DNA of 64,000 nucleotides from Pseudomonadota bacterium (GTDB taxonomy: Bacteria; Bdellovibrionota_C; UBA2361; SZUA-149; DAOLCO01): the NCBI GenBank assembly GCA_027487795.1, contig JAIYCX010000050.1:1-64000 (forward strand), read 5' to 3'. The notes below the pieces were generated by a model, which was not told the origin of the DNA, did no database searches, and worked only from the letters and a program-made list of their open reading frames with translations. Below are positions 8,320-18,098 of this stretch, one piece after another (the first letter of the stretch is position 1; the number at the start of each line of letters is the position of its first letter). The position numbers were made by a program, and so were the translations under genes.

Positions 8320-8538
8320 CTACTCAGCTACTTCTAAACCATCAGGAACAAAATGTCCTAAAGTGCCATTGTCCCAAAGTACAGTAACAGTAACTCCTAG
8401 TGGATCACCTTCTCCAGTTCTCATTGTCTGTCTGATACTTTCAACTCGGATTTGTTTTACAGTCCCCTTAGGTCCTGTAGTTCCAGTTCTTAAAACTCTA
8501 TTACCTTGCTTAATGTTAAGTTCGTCTAGTTCGATCAT
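8320..8538 (-). CDS. Small conserved-looking protein upstream of rpe
   Basis: A 72-aa protein I cannot assign to a named family. It is rich in Gly, Thr and Val with an alternating beta pattern (VTVTVLWDNGTLGHF), suggesting a small beta barrel or SH3-like fold. It precedes rpe by 24 bases on the same strand and diverges from clpX. Its start at 8538 is the only ATG that keeps the whole frame. Confidence 0.6.
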   Translation of the reverse strand: MIELDELNIKQGNRVLRTGTTGPKGTVKQIRVESIRQTMRTGEGDPLGVTVTVLWDNGTLGHFVPDGLEVAE

Positions 8539-8720
8539 ATATTTAGTCTAATAATTTATACTTTTTTAAGTGTTTATCTAATAATTTTTAGATGTCACTA
8601 AGAGTGTTGAAGGATATAATATTGAGAGGTTAGTGGGAAGTAAATCTATAAAGTATTAGCTAATTACTTATCAATTACCTCAACTTATCTCAAATCTGCA
8701 TCCCTATAGAAATTCCCTCA

Positions 8721-8756
8721 TCTAATATTAGATAAGGATTAGGCTAAACTAATCCT
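8721..8756. promoter_or_regulatory. Two dyads just upstream of clpX
   Basis: TCTAATATTAGA (8721-8732) is a perfect palindrome. It is followed by AGGATTAG (8735-8742) pairing with CTAATCCT (8749-8756). Both lie within 60 bases of the clpX start in the 238-bp divergent gap, so they may be an operator or a leader hairpin. Confidence 0.4.
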
Positions 8757-8776
8757 AAAAGATTAAGGGGTATAGC

Positions 8777-10075
8777 GTGATTGGAAAGAATGATAAAAAC
8801 TCTAAGTCTAACAGCTTAAACTGTTCATTTTGTTCTAAGTCTCAGGACGATGTTAGAAAACTTGTTGCAGGACCTAGTGTCTATATCTGTGATGAGTGCA
8901 TTCATCTTTGTAATGACATTCTAACTGAAGAACTTGATGAACTAACATCAACCGAAGGTCTTGCTCAGATCCCAAATCCTCCAGAAATAAAAGAGCATTT
9001 AGATAAATTTGTTATTGGTCAAGATCAAGCAAAAAAATCTTTAAGTGTAGCAGTACATAATCATTATAAAAGAATTCATACACTAGGAAGTAAAGCCAGT
9101 AACGGTGTAGAATTACAAAAATCAAATATACTACTAGTCGGACCTACTGGTTGTGGTAAAACTTTACTTGCTCAAACTCTAGCTAAGTTTTTAAACGTTC
9201 CTTTTACTATAGCTGATGCAACGAACTTAACTGAGGCTGGCTACGTAGGAGAAGATGTAGAAAATATTATTGTTAGCTTACTTCAAGCAGCAGATTATGA
9301 CGTTGAAAAAGCTGAACGCGGTATTGTCTATATCGACGAAATAGATAAGATTTCAAGAAAGTCAGATAGTCCATCAGTAACAAGAGATGTATCTGGAGAA
9401 GGTGTTCAGCAGGCATTACTTAAAATACTTGAAGGAACTATTGCAAATGTTCCCCCGAAAGGTGGCAGAAAGCATCCTCAACAAGATATGCTTCAAATTG
9501 ATACTTCAAATATTTTATTTATCTGCGGTGGAGCGTTTGATGGCATAGATCAAATCATCAAAAGAAGAACTTCAAAATCTTCTATTGGATTTGGCGATAA
9601 CAGCACAACAGTTGGTTCTACTAAAAATGGTGAAATTGTTAGCTTAGATATTGAGCCTAAGGACTTAATAGGCTTTGGACTTATTCCAGAATTCATAGGA
9701 AGACTTCCCATAACAGTATCTCTGCAAGAATTAAGTCAGAAAGATTTAGTTAGAGTTTTATCAGAGCCTCAAAATGCTTTAATTAAACAGTATCAAGAAC
9801 TTTTTAGACTGAATGATGTTCTATTAAAATTCACAGAAACTGCACTTGAAGCAATTGCAAAAAAAGCGATAGAAAAGAAAACAGGTGCAAGAGGTTTAAG
9901 ATCTATCATAGAAAAAACTATGCTAGATACTATGTATGAAGTACCAGCAGATTCTTCCGTAAGAGAGGTGCTTGTCTCTGAGAATGTTATTATCGGAGGT
10001 GAACAGCCGATGAGGGTATATGATGGGAATTCTAGTACGGGGCGAGACGCGGCTAGAAGTTCTAATTCTGAGTAG
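8777..10075 (+). CDS. clpX: ATP-dependent Clp protease ATP-binding subunit ClpX
   Basis: ClpX unfolds tagged proteins and feeds them to the ClpP chamber. The 432-aa protein has the N-terminal zinc domain with Cys16, Cys19, Cys38 and Cys41, and Walker A GPTGCGKT at 122-129. Walker B is YIDEIDKI. The pore region follows [14 protein letters not shown], and the sensor-2 motif is GARGLRSII. The GTG start at 8777 has AAGGGG seven bases upstream. Unlike the common tig-clpP-clpX order, no clpP is beside it; the gene stands alone and diverges from the small gene upstream of rpe. The last 15 residues are a Ser/Arg-rich tail. Confidence 0.97.
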   Translation: MIGKNDKNSKSNSLNCSFCSKSQDDVRKLVAGPSVYICDECIHLCNDILTEELDELTSTEGLAQIPNPPEIKEHLDKFVIGQDQAKKSLSVAVHNHYKRIHTLGSKASNGVELQKSNILLVGPTGCGKTLLAQTLAKFLNVPFTIADATNLTEAGYVGEDVENIIVSLLQAADYDVEKAERGIVYIDEIDKISRKSDSPSVTRDVSGEGVQQALLKILEGTIANVPPKGGRKHPQQDMLQIDTSNILFICGGAFDGIDQIIKRRTSKSSIGFGDNSTTVGSTKNGEIVSLDIEPKDLIGFGLIPEFIGRLPITVSLQELSQKDLVRVLSEPQNALIKQYQELFRLNDVLLKFTETALEAIAKKAIEKKTGARGLRSIIEKTMLDTMYEVPADSSVREVLVSENVIIGGEQPMRVYDGNSSTGRDAARSSNSE

Positions 10076-10103
10076 AGATTATTAGAGAGTATTAAATAAA
10101 AAA

Positions 10104-10123
10104 GGCGGTAAAGAATTACCGCC
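10104..10123 (-). terminator. GC-rich hairpin between convergent genes
   Basis: GGCGGTAA (10104-10111) pairs with TTACCGCC (10116-10123) around AGAA. The A-rich run just before it gives a T tract on the minus strand, so it suits the gene at 10159-11109; it may also slow the clpX transcript. Confidence 0.65.
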
Positions 10124-10158
10124 TACGCTCTGCTAAGAACTACTGCAAAAAAACCTAT

Positions 10159-11109
10159 TTAAGTCGCGACTTGCTGAGACTTAAGAAACTTTTCTTCCTT
10201 TAATTCAAGGCGTTTCAATTCTCTATCTAGTTCTGCGATACGAAATCTTCTAATTTCTGCTTTCGTATTTTTCTGTTCATTTTCAATAAGAATCCTGTCT
10301 GCATCACTCACTTCTTTAAGCATTTCTGTTATGAACTTTCCGATAGGTAATAGCGAACTACCTAGTAGCAGGAAATCTGCAACGATTGCTTTATAGTAAA
10401 CCTCACCGCTATTAGTTCTAACTGATTCAAGGGCTTTAGACAGTAACTCAAGACCGTGTATGCTTTTAGGGTCCGACAAATTTCTCGCTATGCGTTCCAG
10501 TTCGCCTATGGGGACAGAAAAAGAGGAATCCTTACGCACGATTTTATATTCTGCGTTAAACTTTCTTTTTCGATCACAATATTCAGCTTTTATGCTTATT
10601 CCATCTCGACTAAGATAAGCAATATGAGCGAAAGCTAACCGCCTAACAGATTTAGTATCATGTTCTATATTCTCTATACTAAAAAGTCTACTTACCAACA
10701 AAGGACAAACAAAATTTTCCGGAAATGTCTCCTGGATTATTTGCTCTGCGGCTTCTCTACTCTCAGGCAATGTAGGATCCTCGAATTGATACCTAGGGGA
10801 AGGCTCTACAAGCTCAGAGTAACGAACTATTTCTGGAAATTCAGATTTAGCGGCTCGTATTGTGTTAATATACTCTGCATTTTCTGGTTCAATATTAGAC
10901 TCAGTAAAACGCATTGTTTCTACATAGGAAAAGCCTAAAGTACAGACATCTAAGCGAATGGAAAAATTCCAGACAACTGTCGGAGTCAATAACAGCATCG
11001 GATCATCTTGCAGGGACTTTTTCCTGCTCAACAAATCTGGCCAGCTTAAAGTTTTATCGTTAATTTCACAACCGACAGTCAAATCTCGCAAGTCTTGAAT
11101 TATTTTCAT
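10159..11109 (-). CDS. Hypothetical protein, 316 aa
   Basis: No family recognised. The protein appears soluble and ends in a strongly charged helix (EIRRFRIAELDRELKRLELK) that could form a coiled coil. A hydrophobic stretch near residue 245 (FLLLGSSLLPIGKFI) is too short to call a membrane segment. AAGGAAGG eight bases before the ATG fixes the start. Its leader carries the GGGTAGAAG box and a hairpin. The last bases before the start (GTTTTCG, AGGAAGGTTT) match those before the methyltransferase at 23773-24711, so the two share a 5' region although their proteins differ. Confidence 0.75.
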   Translation of the reverse strand: MKIIQDLRDLTVGCEINDKTLSWPDLLSRKKSLQDDPMLLLTPTVVWNFSIRLDVCTLGFSYVETMRFTESNIEPENAEYINTIRAAKSEFPEIVRYSELVEPSPRYQFEDPTLPESREAAEQIIQETFPENFVCPLLVSRLFSIENIEHDTKSVRRLAFAHIAYLSRDGISIKAEYCDRKRKFNAEYKIVRKDSSFSVPIGELERIARNLSDPKSIHGLELLSKALESVRTNSGEVYYKAIVADFLLLGSSLLPIGKFITEMLKEVSDADRILIENEQKNTKAEIRRFRIAELDRELKRLELKEEKFLKSQQVAT

Positions 11110-11148
11110 AATAAACCTTCCTTAACAACGAAAACAAAACCTAAAAAA

Positions 11149-11203
11149 CAGAGACGCCTGATTTGCTTAAACCAAATCTCTCTGCTTGAAATTACTTCTA
11201 CCC
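11149..11203 (-). promoter_or_regulatory. GGGTAGAAG box plus hairpin, leader of 10159-11109
   Basis: The box (11195-11203, minus strand) is followed by a hairpin with arms CAGAGAGATTTG (11173-11184) and 11149-11165, the latter with a five-base bulge, and then TTTTTTAGGTTTTG. The run of T after the stem resembles an attenuator. The box is 86 bases from the start codon. TATAAT-like sequence lies about 20 bases upstream of the box. Confidence 0.5.
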
Positions 11204-11374
11204 TATTTTTGATAACTAATTATATTATAAGCTAGTAATATAAAAGTAGCTTAGCTAAGTTACTGAAAGTACTGATATCAACTTCGAAAAGACACTCCGT
11301 AATATTTACTTAAGAAACACTATAATGAAGAGGAAACATAACTTATAGATAATAGACTAAACAACATAAAATAT

Positions 11375-12016
11375 ATGCAAAACTTCGCAAAAATAGACCT
11401 AAAAAAAGTGAAATTATCTGATTTAGCTCAAGACAATATATCTCAAGAAGAACTGACACATCCAAATATTAAAGAAAAAGCAAATATATCTCTTGTCGCT
11501 TATCAAGATAAACAACAAGATAAAAAATCTGAGCTAGCAAACAAAATCAATAAAGATCTCGATAAAATGCCACTACATAATTTGGGCACAGATAAAGATC
11601 CTGTAATAAAAGAAATTAGTAAAATACTAGGCGTAGAATCCAAAGCTCCTGCTAAGGATATAAAAGCTCAAATGGATGACTTACACTCACAAGTACAGAA
11701 TCTAGATGTTTCAGATCCTAGGTTTCTAGATTCCCTAAAAGGATTTCAGGACCAACAAACAAATAGAGCTAAAGAACCAGCCCTTGCTCTCTCTCCTTCT
11801 AATATAGAACAAGCAAAGGCAGTTTTTGAAGTAGCAAAAAGTTTAAGTGATCCAAAGGGAGATTTTAGACAATCAGTGGAGCGTTCTCCATTATCAGTTG
11901 CTGATAAAGATAAAATTATAAAGTCAGCTCTTAAAGATACTTATAAAAAAGTATTCGATTTAATAGAAGGCGATAAGGCTGTTCCGTTTGCACCTCCTGC
12001 TAAGATGGGCTATTAA
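11375..12016 (+). CDS. Hypothetical charged protein, 213 aa
   Basis: A Lys/Asp/Gln-rich, probably helical protein without signal peptide or membrane segment; no family recognised. The C-terminus (FAPPAKMGY) is proline-rich. No clear ribosome-binding site precedes the ATG. It lies 36 bases before the DUF1456 gene on the same strand and may be co-transcribed. The composition resembles secreted or structural proteins of unknown role, but this is weak. Confidence 0.6.
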   Translation: MQNFAKIDLKKVKLSDLAQDNISQEELTHPNIKEKANISLVAYQDKQQDKKSELANKINKDLDKMPLHNLGTDKDPVIKEISKILGVESKAPAKDIKAQMDDLHSQVQNLDVSDPRFLDSLKGFQDQQTNRAKEPALALSPSNIEQAKAVFEVAKSLSDPKGDFRQSVERSPLSVADKDKIIKSALKDTYKKVFDLIEGDKAVPFAPPAKMGY

Positions 12017-12052
12017 GTTATAAAATTAAGCCGCACATAGAAATACATACAA

Positions 12053-12568
12053 ATGACCAATAACGACATACTTCGACGTCTCAGATACGTTCTAAACTTT
12101 AACGATCAAAAGATGTTTGAAGTATATAACTTAGCTTCAGACGAAGGCACAGCAGTGACGCTTGAAGAGCTGAGCTCATGGTTAAAATCTAATAAAATCA
12201 TAAGCCAAGAAATGGCAGAAGAACAGGATGCCGAACCAGAGATATATATTTGCGAAGATATTCATTTAGCTACTTTCTTAAATGGGCTGATCATAGAAAA
12301 GCGCGGCAAAAAAGAAGATGTTCAAATTCAGAACGAACTGCGCTTGAATAACAATATGATCTTTAACAAACTAAAAATTGCCTTTAATCTAAAAGCTGAA
12401 GATGTTTTAGAAATTCTCAAATTAGTAGATTTTAAATTTAGCAAACACGAGCTCAGTGCGTTTTTTAGAAAGCCGGATCATCAACATTATAGAGAATGCA
12501 AAGATCAGGTTCTTAGGAATTTTCTTGCTGGGATACAAATTAAGTTTAGGGATAAGGCGAAGTTATAA
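12053..12568 (+). CDS. DUF1456 (YehS-like) family protein
   Basis: The 171-aa protein carries the two repeats of the DUF1456 family: MTNNDILRRLRYVLNFND near the start and NNMIFNKLKIAFNLKAEDV at mid-length. They end in FLNGLIIEKRGKK and SAFFRKPDHQHYRECKDQ respectively. Escherichia coli YehS is a member; the biochemical role is not established. The length is normal and nothing appears missing. It follows the hypothetical gene at 11375 closely. Downstream lies a repeat-rich non-coding stretch. Confidence 0.9.
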   Translation: MTNNDILRRLRYVLNFNDQKMFEVYNLASDEGTAVTLEELSSWLKSNKIISQEMAEEQDAEPEIYICEDIHLATFLNGLIIEKRGKKEDVQIQNELRLNNNMIFNKLKIAFNLKAEDVLEILKLVDFKFSKHELSAFFRKPDHQHYRECKDQVLRNFLAGIQIKFRDKAKL

Positions 12569-12581
12569 TAAGAAACATCTC

Positions 12582-12844
12582 AGGCATGTACCTTTTCGCT
12601 AATCTGCACTTCCTGTTCCTCTTCCTTCCTCGAGCATTTTCTTCCTGTTTAGCTTCTTAAATAGACATATAGACCCCTAGGTAATACTGAGGCTACATTC
12701 CAGGCGGAATGTACTAATTAAGCACGGTATTTAGTCTTGCTACATGCAACTAGTATTTTTACGAGCTAAAACTAGCAAAGTGAGGAGAGTGGAGTAAGTT
12801 ACCATAAAAACTCATTATTTGTATTACAAAAAGAGGCATGTACC
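12582..12844. repeat. Two GTAC-type repeats around a GA-rich repeat
   Basis: AGGCATGTACC (12582-12592) and AAAGAGGCATGTACC (to 12844) are two copies, in the same orientation, of the motif that flanks the transposase at 61.3-62.7 kb. Between them, about 12606-12659 is a minus-orientation copy of the roughly 45-bp repeat that reads AAACAGGAAGAAAATGCTCG in its other orientation. Nothing between them looks coding. Confidence 0.6.
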
Positions 12845-12983
12845 TTAAAGTTCTTAAAAGTACTTACTTACAGTAATGAGAAGAAATGGATAATAGACAA
12901 ACTAACAAAATTGTATAGATCTATTTTATTGATAAAATCCATCAATTTAGTTAGTAAACTTTAGTCAAATTAGAATCTGGGAA

Positions 12984-13040
12984 TCGCGAATTTAATATAA
13001 TTTCGCGAAGAGATATTTATCGGGTCTGGATGCTTCCAGA
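12984..13040 (+). promoter_or_regulatory. Promoter with an operator-like dyad and leader hairpin of the sigma gene
   Basis: TATAAT (12996-13001) lies between the arms TCGCGAA (12984-12990) and TTCGCGA (13002-13008), so a dimeric repressor there would cover the -10 box. Downstream TCTGGA (13025-13030) pairs with TCCAGA (13035-13040) just after GGG, then GGTTTTTT, then AAAGGGGG before the ATG at 13077. The layout recalls the box-hairpin leaders on the minus strand but lacks their exact box. Confidence 0.5.
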
Positions 13041-13076
13041 TACGAGACTTAACAAGGTTTTTTAAAGGGGGTTAAG

Positions 13077-14576
13077 ATGTCCTTACCTGATGAATTTGAT
13101 CTTAGTGATCTTGAACAAGAGTTTTATGAGTTTTTAGAGGTCGAGAAGGAAAACAATGTTGAAGAAAAAGAATATTCTTTGGATACAGAATTTCTAGAGC
13201 TTGAATCTACAAATGAAAAGTGGCATGACGATCCAATAACGTTGTACCTAATTCAAATGGGCAATATACCCCTTTTGAAACGAGTAGAAGAGATCGCCCT
13301 TGCCAAAGCTATTGAAATTCATCGTGCGAAGTATCAACAATACATTTTAAAAATTGCTCCGATAAGCTACTTTGCATTCCAAACTCTTAAAAGAGTTGCT
13401 AACAATGAAATAAAATTTGATCGTTCTATTGAAACTTCTTTAACAGATGGTCGAACTGAGGAGTTGATTCGCAAGAGAATGAAAAAAGATCTTCCTAAAG
13501 TCAACAGACTATTAGAGGAAGATTTGATGCTTTGGAAGAGAGCTCTATCTAAGAGCATTGAGGAAGTTAAAAGAAAAGAAGCTTGGGTATCTCTATCAAG
13601 AAATCGAGATAAAATTTCAGAACTGCTAATTAGAATGGGCCTAAGAGGCGATAGATATCTTGATCAATGGATACCCAGATTAACTTCCTTGCTTGAAGAC
13701 CTCGAATACTTAAAAAGCGAAAAAAGCAAATCACCTAAATTTTGTATTCAAGAATTAAGAAAACTAATGACGGGATACCAAATTACAGCTTCTGGTTTGA
13801 AAAAAGAGCTTAAAAAAATCAAGTTTCACTATGAAGAGTATACCAATGCAAAGAAGAGGCTCTCTGAAGGCAATCTTAGACTAGTCGTTTCAATAGCGAA
13901 GAAGTACCGCAACAGAGGACTTTCTTTTTTAGATTTGATAGGCGAAGGAAATCATGGACTAATGCGTGCAGTTGAAAAATATGAATATCGAAGAGGATTT
14001 AAGTTTTGTACATATGCTACTTGGTGGGTAAGGCAAGCGATAACTAGGGCGATTGCTGATCAATCTAGAGCTATAAGAATTCCCGTTCATATGAATGAAG
14101 TAATTGTAAAAGTTAGAGCTATTCAAAGAGAATTACTTCAAAATCTAGGAAGAGAAGCCAAGATTGAAGAAATCGCTGAAAGTATGAGCTTTACTACGGA
14201 TAATGTTCGGATAATTATTTCCTACATGAAGCAACCACTTTCATCAGACAGGCCAATTGGTGAAGATGATACTACCCTAGGTGATCTTCTTGAAGATCCA
14301 AATTCAGAACCAATTGATAAAACAACAGGACTTTCATCAACTCAGATAAAAGAACTAAGGAGTAAAATTAATGAACTACTTAAAACTCTCAGTTACAGAG
14401 AAAGAGAAGTCATTAAACTTAGATATGGACTGGGAGATGGATATTGCTACACTCTAGAAGAAACAGGTCATATTTTCCGTGTCACCAGAGAGAGGATAAG
14501 ACAGATTGAAGCAAAAGCAATTAGAAAACTTCAACAACCCTCTAGAGCTCAACATTTTATTGGATTTATAGATTAA
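13077..14576 (+). CDS. RNA polymerase sigma-70 factor, RpoD type
   Basis: The 499-aa protein directs RNA polymerase to promoters. Region 1.2 ([18 protein letters not shown]) is near residues 60-80. Region 2 spans about 265-330 ([20 protein letters not shown], then [20 protein letters not shown]). Region 3 holds IRIPVHMNE. Region 4 spans about 440-485 ([17 protein letters not shown], then the helix-turn-helix [18 protein letters not shown]). Region 2.3/2.4 has [17 protein letters not shown] where most housekeeping factors have QEGN and DKFEY, so this may be a second group 1/2 paralogue rather than the main sigma. A large non-conserved insert lies between regions 1.2 and 2. The gene stands alone with its own promoter-operator and a downstream hairpin. 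Confidence 0.9.
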   Translation: MSLPDEFDLSDLEQEFYEFLEVEKENNVEEKEYSLDTEFLELESTNEKWHDDPITLYLIQMGNIPLLKRVEEIALAKAIEIHRAKYQQYILKIAPISYFAFQTLKRVANNEIKFDRSIETSLTDGRTEELIRKRMKKDLPKVNRLLEEDLMLWKRALSKSIEEVKRKEAWVSLSRNRDKISELLIRMGLRGDRYLDQWIPRLTSLLEDLEYLKSEKSKSPKFCIQELRKLMTGYQITASGLKKELKKIKFHYEEYTNAKKRLSEGNLRLVVSIAKKYRNRGLSFLDLIGEGNHGLMRAVEKYEYRRGFKFCTYATWWVRQAITRAIADQSRAIRIPVHMNEVIVKVRAIQRELLQNLGREAKIEEIAESMSFTTDNVRIIISYMKQPLSSDRPIGEDDTTLGDLLEDPNSEPIDKTTGLSSTQIKELRSKINELLKTLSYREREVIKLRYGLGDGYCYTLEETGHIFRVTRERIRQIEAKAIRKLQQPSRAQHFIGFID

Positions 14577-14590
14577 GGTTATAAAAGATA

Positions 14591-14621
14591 GGCAGCAAGG
14601 TTTGATGATCTCCTTGCTGCC
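14591..14621 (+). terminator. 10-bp hairpin after the sigma gene
   Basis: GGCAGCAAGG (14591-14600) pairs exactly with CCTTGCTGCC (14612-14621). No T tract follows, so it may protect the 3' end rather than act as a simple terminator. Confidence 0.5.
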
Positions 14622-14844
14622 GATAAATAAAGGTTACAATAAAATTTAAGTTTCGTATCTTTTTAATTTAACTTCGGGTATTTATCTCACGTTTCTGAAC
14701 ATATTCTCTCCGACATGTAGAGTTAGTAAACAATACACTTTATAAAGCTTCAAATTTATAGATCACGAGAAAGCATATATATGACCTTCTATGTATCAGA
14801 CATATAAAAAAATCCGATACATTTAAATTTCCATCAACTTGTGA

Positions 14845-15696
14845 TCAAGTTACTGATCCAGGTTGTCCTGGCAAAAATGGAGCTGGCGCCTTTGGAGGAT
14901 GAGGAGTTTTTGGTCTATTGGTACGCACCTCAACTTTGGGACGAGCTTTTCTAAAGGCTTCAAGACCTTTTTCTGTAACTGTCGAATCCCCATCCCCTGG
15001 AAGAGTAATACCAATAAATGAAAGGTTCTCAAGTTTTGCAACCTCCATTAAGCCGGCATCCGTAAGTTGAGTTTCGTAGGCATGAATTCTTGAAATCTTT
15101 AGGCACTTTGTTAGAGCAGAAGCTCCCGCATCATCAAAGTTGCTGTTACCTAAGTCGATTTCAACAAGATTTTCTAGCCTAGGAAAATTATCCCAATTTT
15201 CAGATTTCAAACATTGTCCACCCAATTCTGTAATCGACTGAGCTTCACCAAGTGCAACAAAAGCCTCTTTATCCCAACCATCGCCCGAGATAAACAAAGC
15301 CTCCAGAGATTTCAACTCCTTAAGTTTTCTGAGTTCTGTTTTTGGATAATTAGCTCCACCCAAGCTAAGCAATCTCAACTTAGGCGTAGCCTTAATAAAG
15401 CTAAAGCTACTTAAAGCCTTACCTTCGAAATGAAGTAAGTGCAGTTCTCTTAGCGGTATCTCTTTTTGAACTTCCTCAAGAGTCGAGGAAAAAAGAATAC
15501 TCTGCTCCTCATTTTCAATGTTCGCATCGAATAAACGAATCGCCATACCTCCATAGCTATATTCACTTTCGTGAACCGCTGTTGGTTGGTACACTTTAAG
15601 CCGAGTCTTGATTTCACTCCAAGGGCTTTCCGCCAATGACTCCTTACCCATTACAAGAATTACAAAAACAAAAAACATCCTGCGCAGCTTGTTCAT
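14845..15696 (-). CDS. Exported leucine-rich-repeat-like protein
   Basis: The ATG at 15694-15696 has GGAGAG five bases upstream and gives a good signal peptide (MNKLRRMFFVFVILVMGKES then LA); the longer frame to 15744 lacks this. The body has LRR-type units with spacings like LRLLSLGGANYPKTELRKLK, LEALFISGD and LVEIDLGNSNFDDAGASAL. The end is a Pro-rich tail (PHPPKAPAPFLPGQPG). It is probably periplasmic or secreted and protein-binding. The leader has a strong dyad at 15762-15839. Confidence 0.7.
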   Translation of the reverse strand: MNKLRRMFFVFVILVMGKESLAESPWSEIKTRLKVYQPTAVHESEYSYGGMAIRLFDANIENEEQSILFSSTLEEVQKEIPLRELHLLHFEGKALSSFSFIKATPKLRLLSLGGANYPKTELRKLKELKSLEALFISGDGWDKEAFVALGEAQSITELGGQCLKSENWDNFPRLENLVEIDLGNSNFDDAGASALTKCLKISRIHAYETQLTDAGLMEVAKLENLSFIGITLPGDGDSTVTEKGLEAFRKARPKVEVRTNRPKTPHPPKAPAPFLPGQPGSVT

Positions 15697-15761
15697 AACA
15701 TCTCTCCGAACAAAGTTCGACCACTTGCCTAGACTGTGAAACACTTCACAAAATTTCTACG

Positions 15762-15839
15762 CCTCTGGCCATCCCTTATTATGCTCTATAGATACTGCTT
15801 AATACAAATCACTAAAAACAAATAAGGAAAAGCCAGAGG
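15762..15839. other. Long-range dyad upstream of the LRR gene
   Basis: CCTCTGGC (15762-15769) plus CCTTATT (15774-15780) pair with AATAAGG (15821-15827) plus GCCAGAGG (15832-15839), leaving a loop of about 40 bases. It could be a leader structure of the LRR gene or the ends of a very small element. Confidence 0.4.
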
Positions 15840-15878
15840 AGTTCAGAATTATCAACTATAAAAACCTTTAAATATGCT

Positions 15879-15988
15879 CTCTCATAACTCTGTTAATACT
15901 TATTAGTAACACAGCTATGAGAGAAAAATAATATCTAAAATGTAAAAGAACAAAGATTATTTAAAGATCTTGGAGATCTAAATAATCT
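15879..15988. other. Two further hairpins in the 15.7-16.1 kb gap
   Basis: CTCTCATA... (15879-15895) pairs with ...TATGAGAG (15907-15923), 15 of 17 positions. AGATTATTTA-A-AGATCT (15954-15970) pairs with AGATCT-AAATAATCT (15974-15988) over a three-base loop. No coding frame is convincing in this gap. The second hairpin may end transcripts of the CBS gene. Confidence 0.4.
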
Positions 15989-16099
15989 GTAACTATATTA
16001 ATTTAGATTAAACTTAATCTAAAAGCAAGAAGGTGCATAAAATAATGCCCTTAGCAGGAATAGCTCATAGCCGCCAAGGACATCTGCACTTAAATAACA

Positions 16100-16582
16100 T
16101 TAACTCAGGTGCGTATGAGAATAAAACGAATTAGTATCAGTATGCTCACTTCCCGTTATATAATAAATAAACTGATCTAATAAAAACTCTCGATCATTTA
16201 TAACTTTTTTTACTATATCTCCCATTGAAACTAAGCCAATTATTTTTTCTTCTTGAAGTACTGGAAGATGTCTAATGCGATACTTCGTCATGAGATCCAT
16301 ACAAGTTTCACTTGTTTGATCCTCATTAACCGTTGCAACACTATCATTCATTATCTCTTTAACTAAAAGTAATTTTGAAGATTTATTCTTTAAAATTACT
16401 TTTCTAGCGTAATCTCGCTCAGTTACTAATCCAACTAAATCTCCATCCAAATTAGTTACAACAAGTGCTCCAACGTTTTTTAATGCCATCAAACTTATTG
16501 CATCAATCACCGCAGCATATTCATTTATCGTCCATACTTTATTTTTTGATTTTAAGTCTAAAATTTCTCTTACTGTTGACAT
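16100..16582 (-). CDS. Two-CBS-domain protein
   Basis: The 160-aa protein is almost wholly a pair of CBS domains (AVIDAISLMALKNVGALVVT, then GLVTERDYARKVI; MDLMTKYRIRHLPVLQEEKI, then GLVSMGDIVKKVI). Such pairs bind adenine nucleotides and act as energy sensors or regulate a partner enzyme; no partner domain is fused here. AGAGGTG lies just before the ATG. It diverges from the binding-protein gene at 16744 over about 160 bases. Confidence 0.85.
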   Translation of the reverse strand: MSTVREILDLKSKNKVWTINEYAAVIDAISLMALKNVGALVVTNLDGDLVGLVTERDYARKVILKNKSSKLLLVKEIMNDSVATVNEDQTSETCMDLMTKYRIRHLPVLQEEKIIGLVSMGDIVKKVINDREFLLDQFIYYITGSEHTDTNSFYSHTHLS

Positions 16583-16743
16583 TTTTCACCTCTTTATAGT
16601 TGAAAGTTCATAAGAAGGGCCTTTTTAAGAGTAGCAGCTTTTAAAACGCTAATCTTAAAAAAATGAATCTATTTTCAATTTGCATTTAAAGTTTTAATTG
16701 GTTAATTTTATTAAGGAAAATTTATTATCCAATGGGATCTGAC

Positions 16744-17844
16744 ATGATGAACAGCTTTAAGTTAATTTTAGTTTCTGTCTTTATTTCTATCTTAGCTACA
16801 CCTTCTCACTCTAAATCAGAGAATATTAATAAAGTAAGACAATATAAAATCGGAATCTCCCTAGCTTTAAGTGGCGATGCTTCTACTTGGGGGCAAGATA
16901 TGAAGAATACTATTTTATTAGCTAAGGAAGAATTTCTAAAAGAAGGTTTTGAGCTGATTTTTGAAGATGATAAATGTGAGCCTAAAACAGCGGTTGCAAT
17001 AGCAAATAAATTTATTACTATAGATAAAGTCGATGCTGTGATTGGCTATACTTGTAGCGGGCCATTACTTGCCGCGGCGCCTCTTTATGAAAAAGCTAAA
17101 ATTCCTGTTGTCTCTTCAAGTGCATCAGCTGCTAAAATTTCTGAGGCTGGGCAATATATTTTTAGAACCTTTCCAAGTGATGCATTTGCGGCAAGGGAAC
17201 TTTATAATTATATCTCAAAACAACATAAGACTCTTGGAATAATTTCGACCGAAACTGAATATAGTCAAGAATTTGCAAATCAATTCAAGCTTTCTAATCA
17301 AGATGATAAAATTAAAATTATATATGAAAACGTACTACAAGATGAGCATGATCTAAAGCCTCTACTTTTAAAACTAAAGACCAAAAAAATTGATTCTTTA
17401 TTTGTTAATTCTCAATCCGATAAAGAATTCTTAAGAACGTTAAAGCAAATAAAACAATTAAATATAGGTCTTCCAATTTTTAGCGCATATTGGGGTAGTT
17501 CTAGTTGGTTCGTAAAGGAATCAGGAGCATTAGGTGATGGGATTATTTCGGTTGATGCGGCTACTGAAGATAAAGTCCTAAATGCAGACGGTAAAATACT
17601 TTTAAAAAAGTTTCGTGAAAAATACGGGGAACCTAATTATTCTGCTATATTAGTCGCAGTTAACTGGGAAGCAGTAAGAGCGGTAACAGAAGCACTTACA
17701 AAATCTAGTAATCCTAAAGAGTACTTAGAGTCTGCTAACTTTTCTGGGGTCTTTGGTAATTGGAAGTTTGATAAGAATGGGGATATTCTGGGGATTCCAT
17801 TTTTGATTAAGAAGACTGTTGGTGGAAAGGTGGAGGAGTTGTGA
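16744..17844 (+). CDS. Periplasmic ligand-binding protein, branched-chain amino acid type
   Basis: The protein begins with a signal peptide (MMNSFKLILVSVFISILATP then SHS). It continues as a type I periplasmic binding protein (Peripla_BP_6): YKIGISLALSGDASTWGQDM, then FEDDKCEPKTAVAIANKFI, AVIGYTCSGPLLAAAPLYE, and IPVVSSSASA. Such proteins deliver amino acids or similar ligands to an ABC importer. No permease or ATPase is next to it, so it is an orphan. ATG 16744 is preferred because it puts the signal peptide first and GGGA lies six bases upstream; an upstream ATG at 16732 is in frame. Confidence 0.85.
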   Translation: MMNSFKLILVSVFISILATPSHSKSENINKVRQYKIGISLALSGDASTWGQDMKNTILLAKEEFLKEGFELIFEDDKCEPKTAVAIANKFITIDKVDAVIGYTCSGPLLAAAPLYEKAKIPVVSSSASAAKISEAGQYIFRTFPSDAFAARELYNYISKQHKTLGIISTETEYSQEFANQFKLSNQDDKIKIIYENVLQDEHDLKPLLLKLKTKKIDSLFVNSQSDKEFLRTLKQIKQLNIGLPIFSAYWGSSSWFVKESGALGDGIISVDAATEDKVLNADGKILLKKFREKYGEPNYSAILVAVNWEAVRAVTEALTKSSNPKEYLESANFSGVFGNWKFDKNGDILGIPFLIKKTVGGKVEEL

Positions 17845-17905
17845 TTGGTTTAATCCGACCCCGTTCCAGAAACTAATAAAAAGCTCTACATTCATTTTAT
17901 CTAAG

Positions 17906-17958
17906 AAGCTAAACAGGAAGAAAATGCTCGAGGAGGGAAGCGGAACAGGAAGAAGAAG
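17906..17958. repeat. GA-rich dispersed repeat, forward copy
   Basis: It starts AAGAAGCTAAACAGGAAG, has ATGCTCGAG in the middle and ends GGAACAGGAAG. It matches 48897-48943 and 50540-50582, and the reverse strand of 12606-12659. A diverged reverse copy lies at about 18048-18093. Confidence 0.7.
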
Positions 17959-18098
17959 TATAGAAAATTTAGAGCGGCTTGTGATTGTCGTATAACTTTT
18001 AGGTAAGCAGAAACTTTTTTGCTCGATACCTCCCCCTAGAAACCCTTCAAGTTCCTCTTCCTTTCTCCAGAGTTTCTTCCTGTCATTTCTCTTTAATT

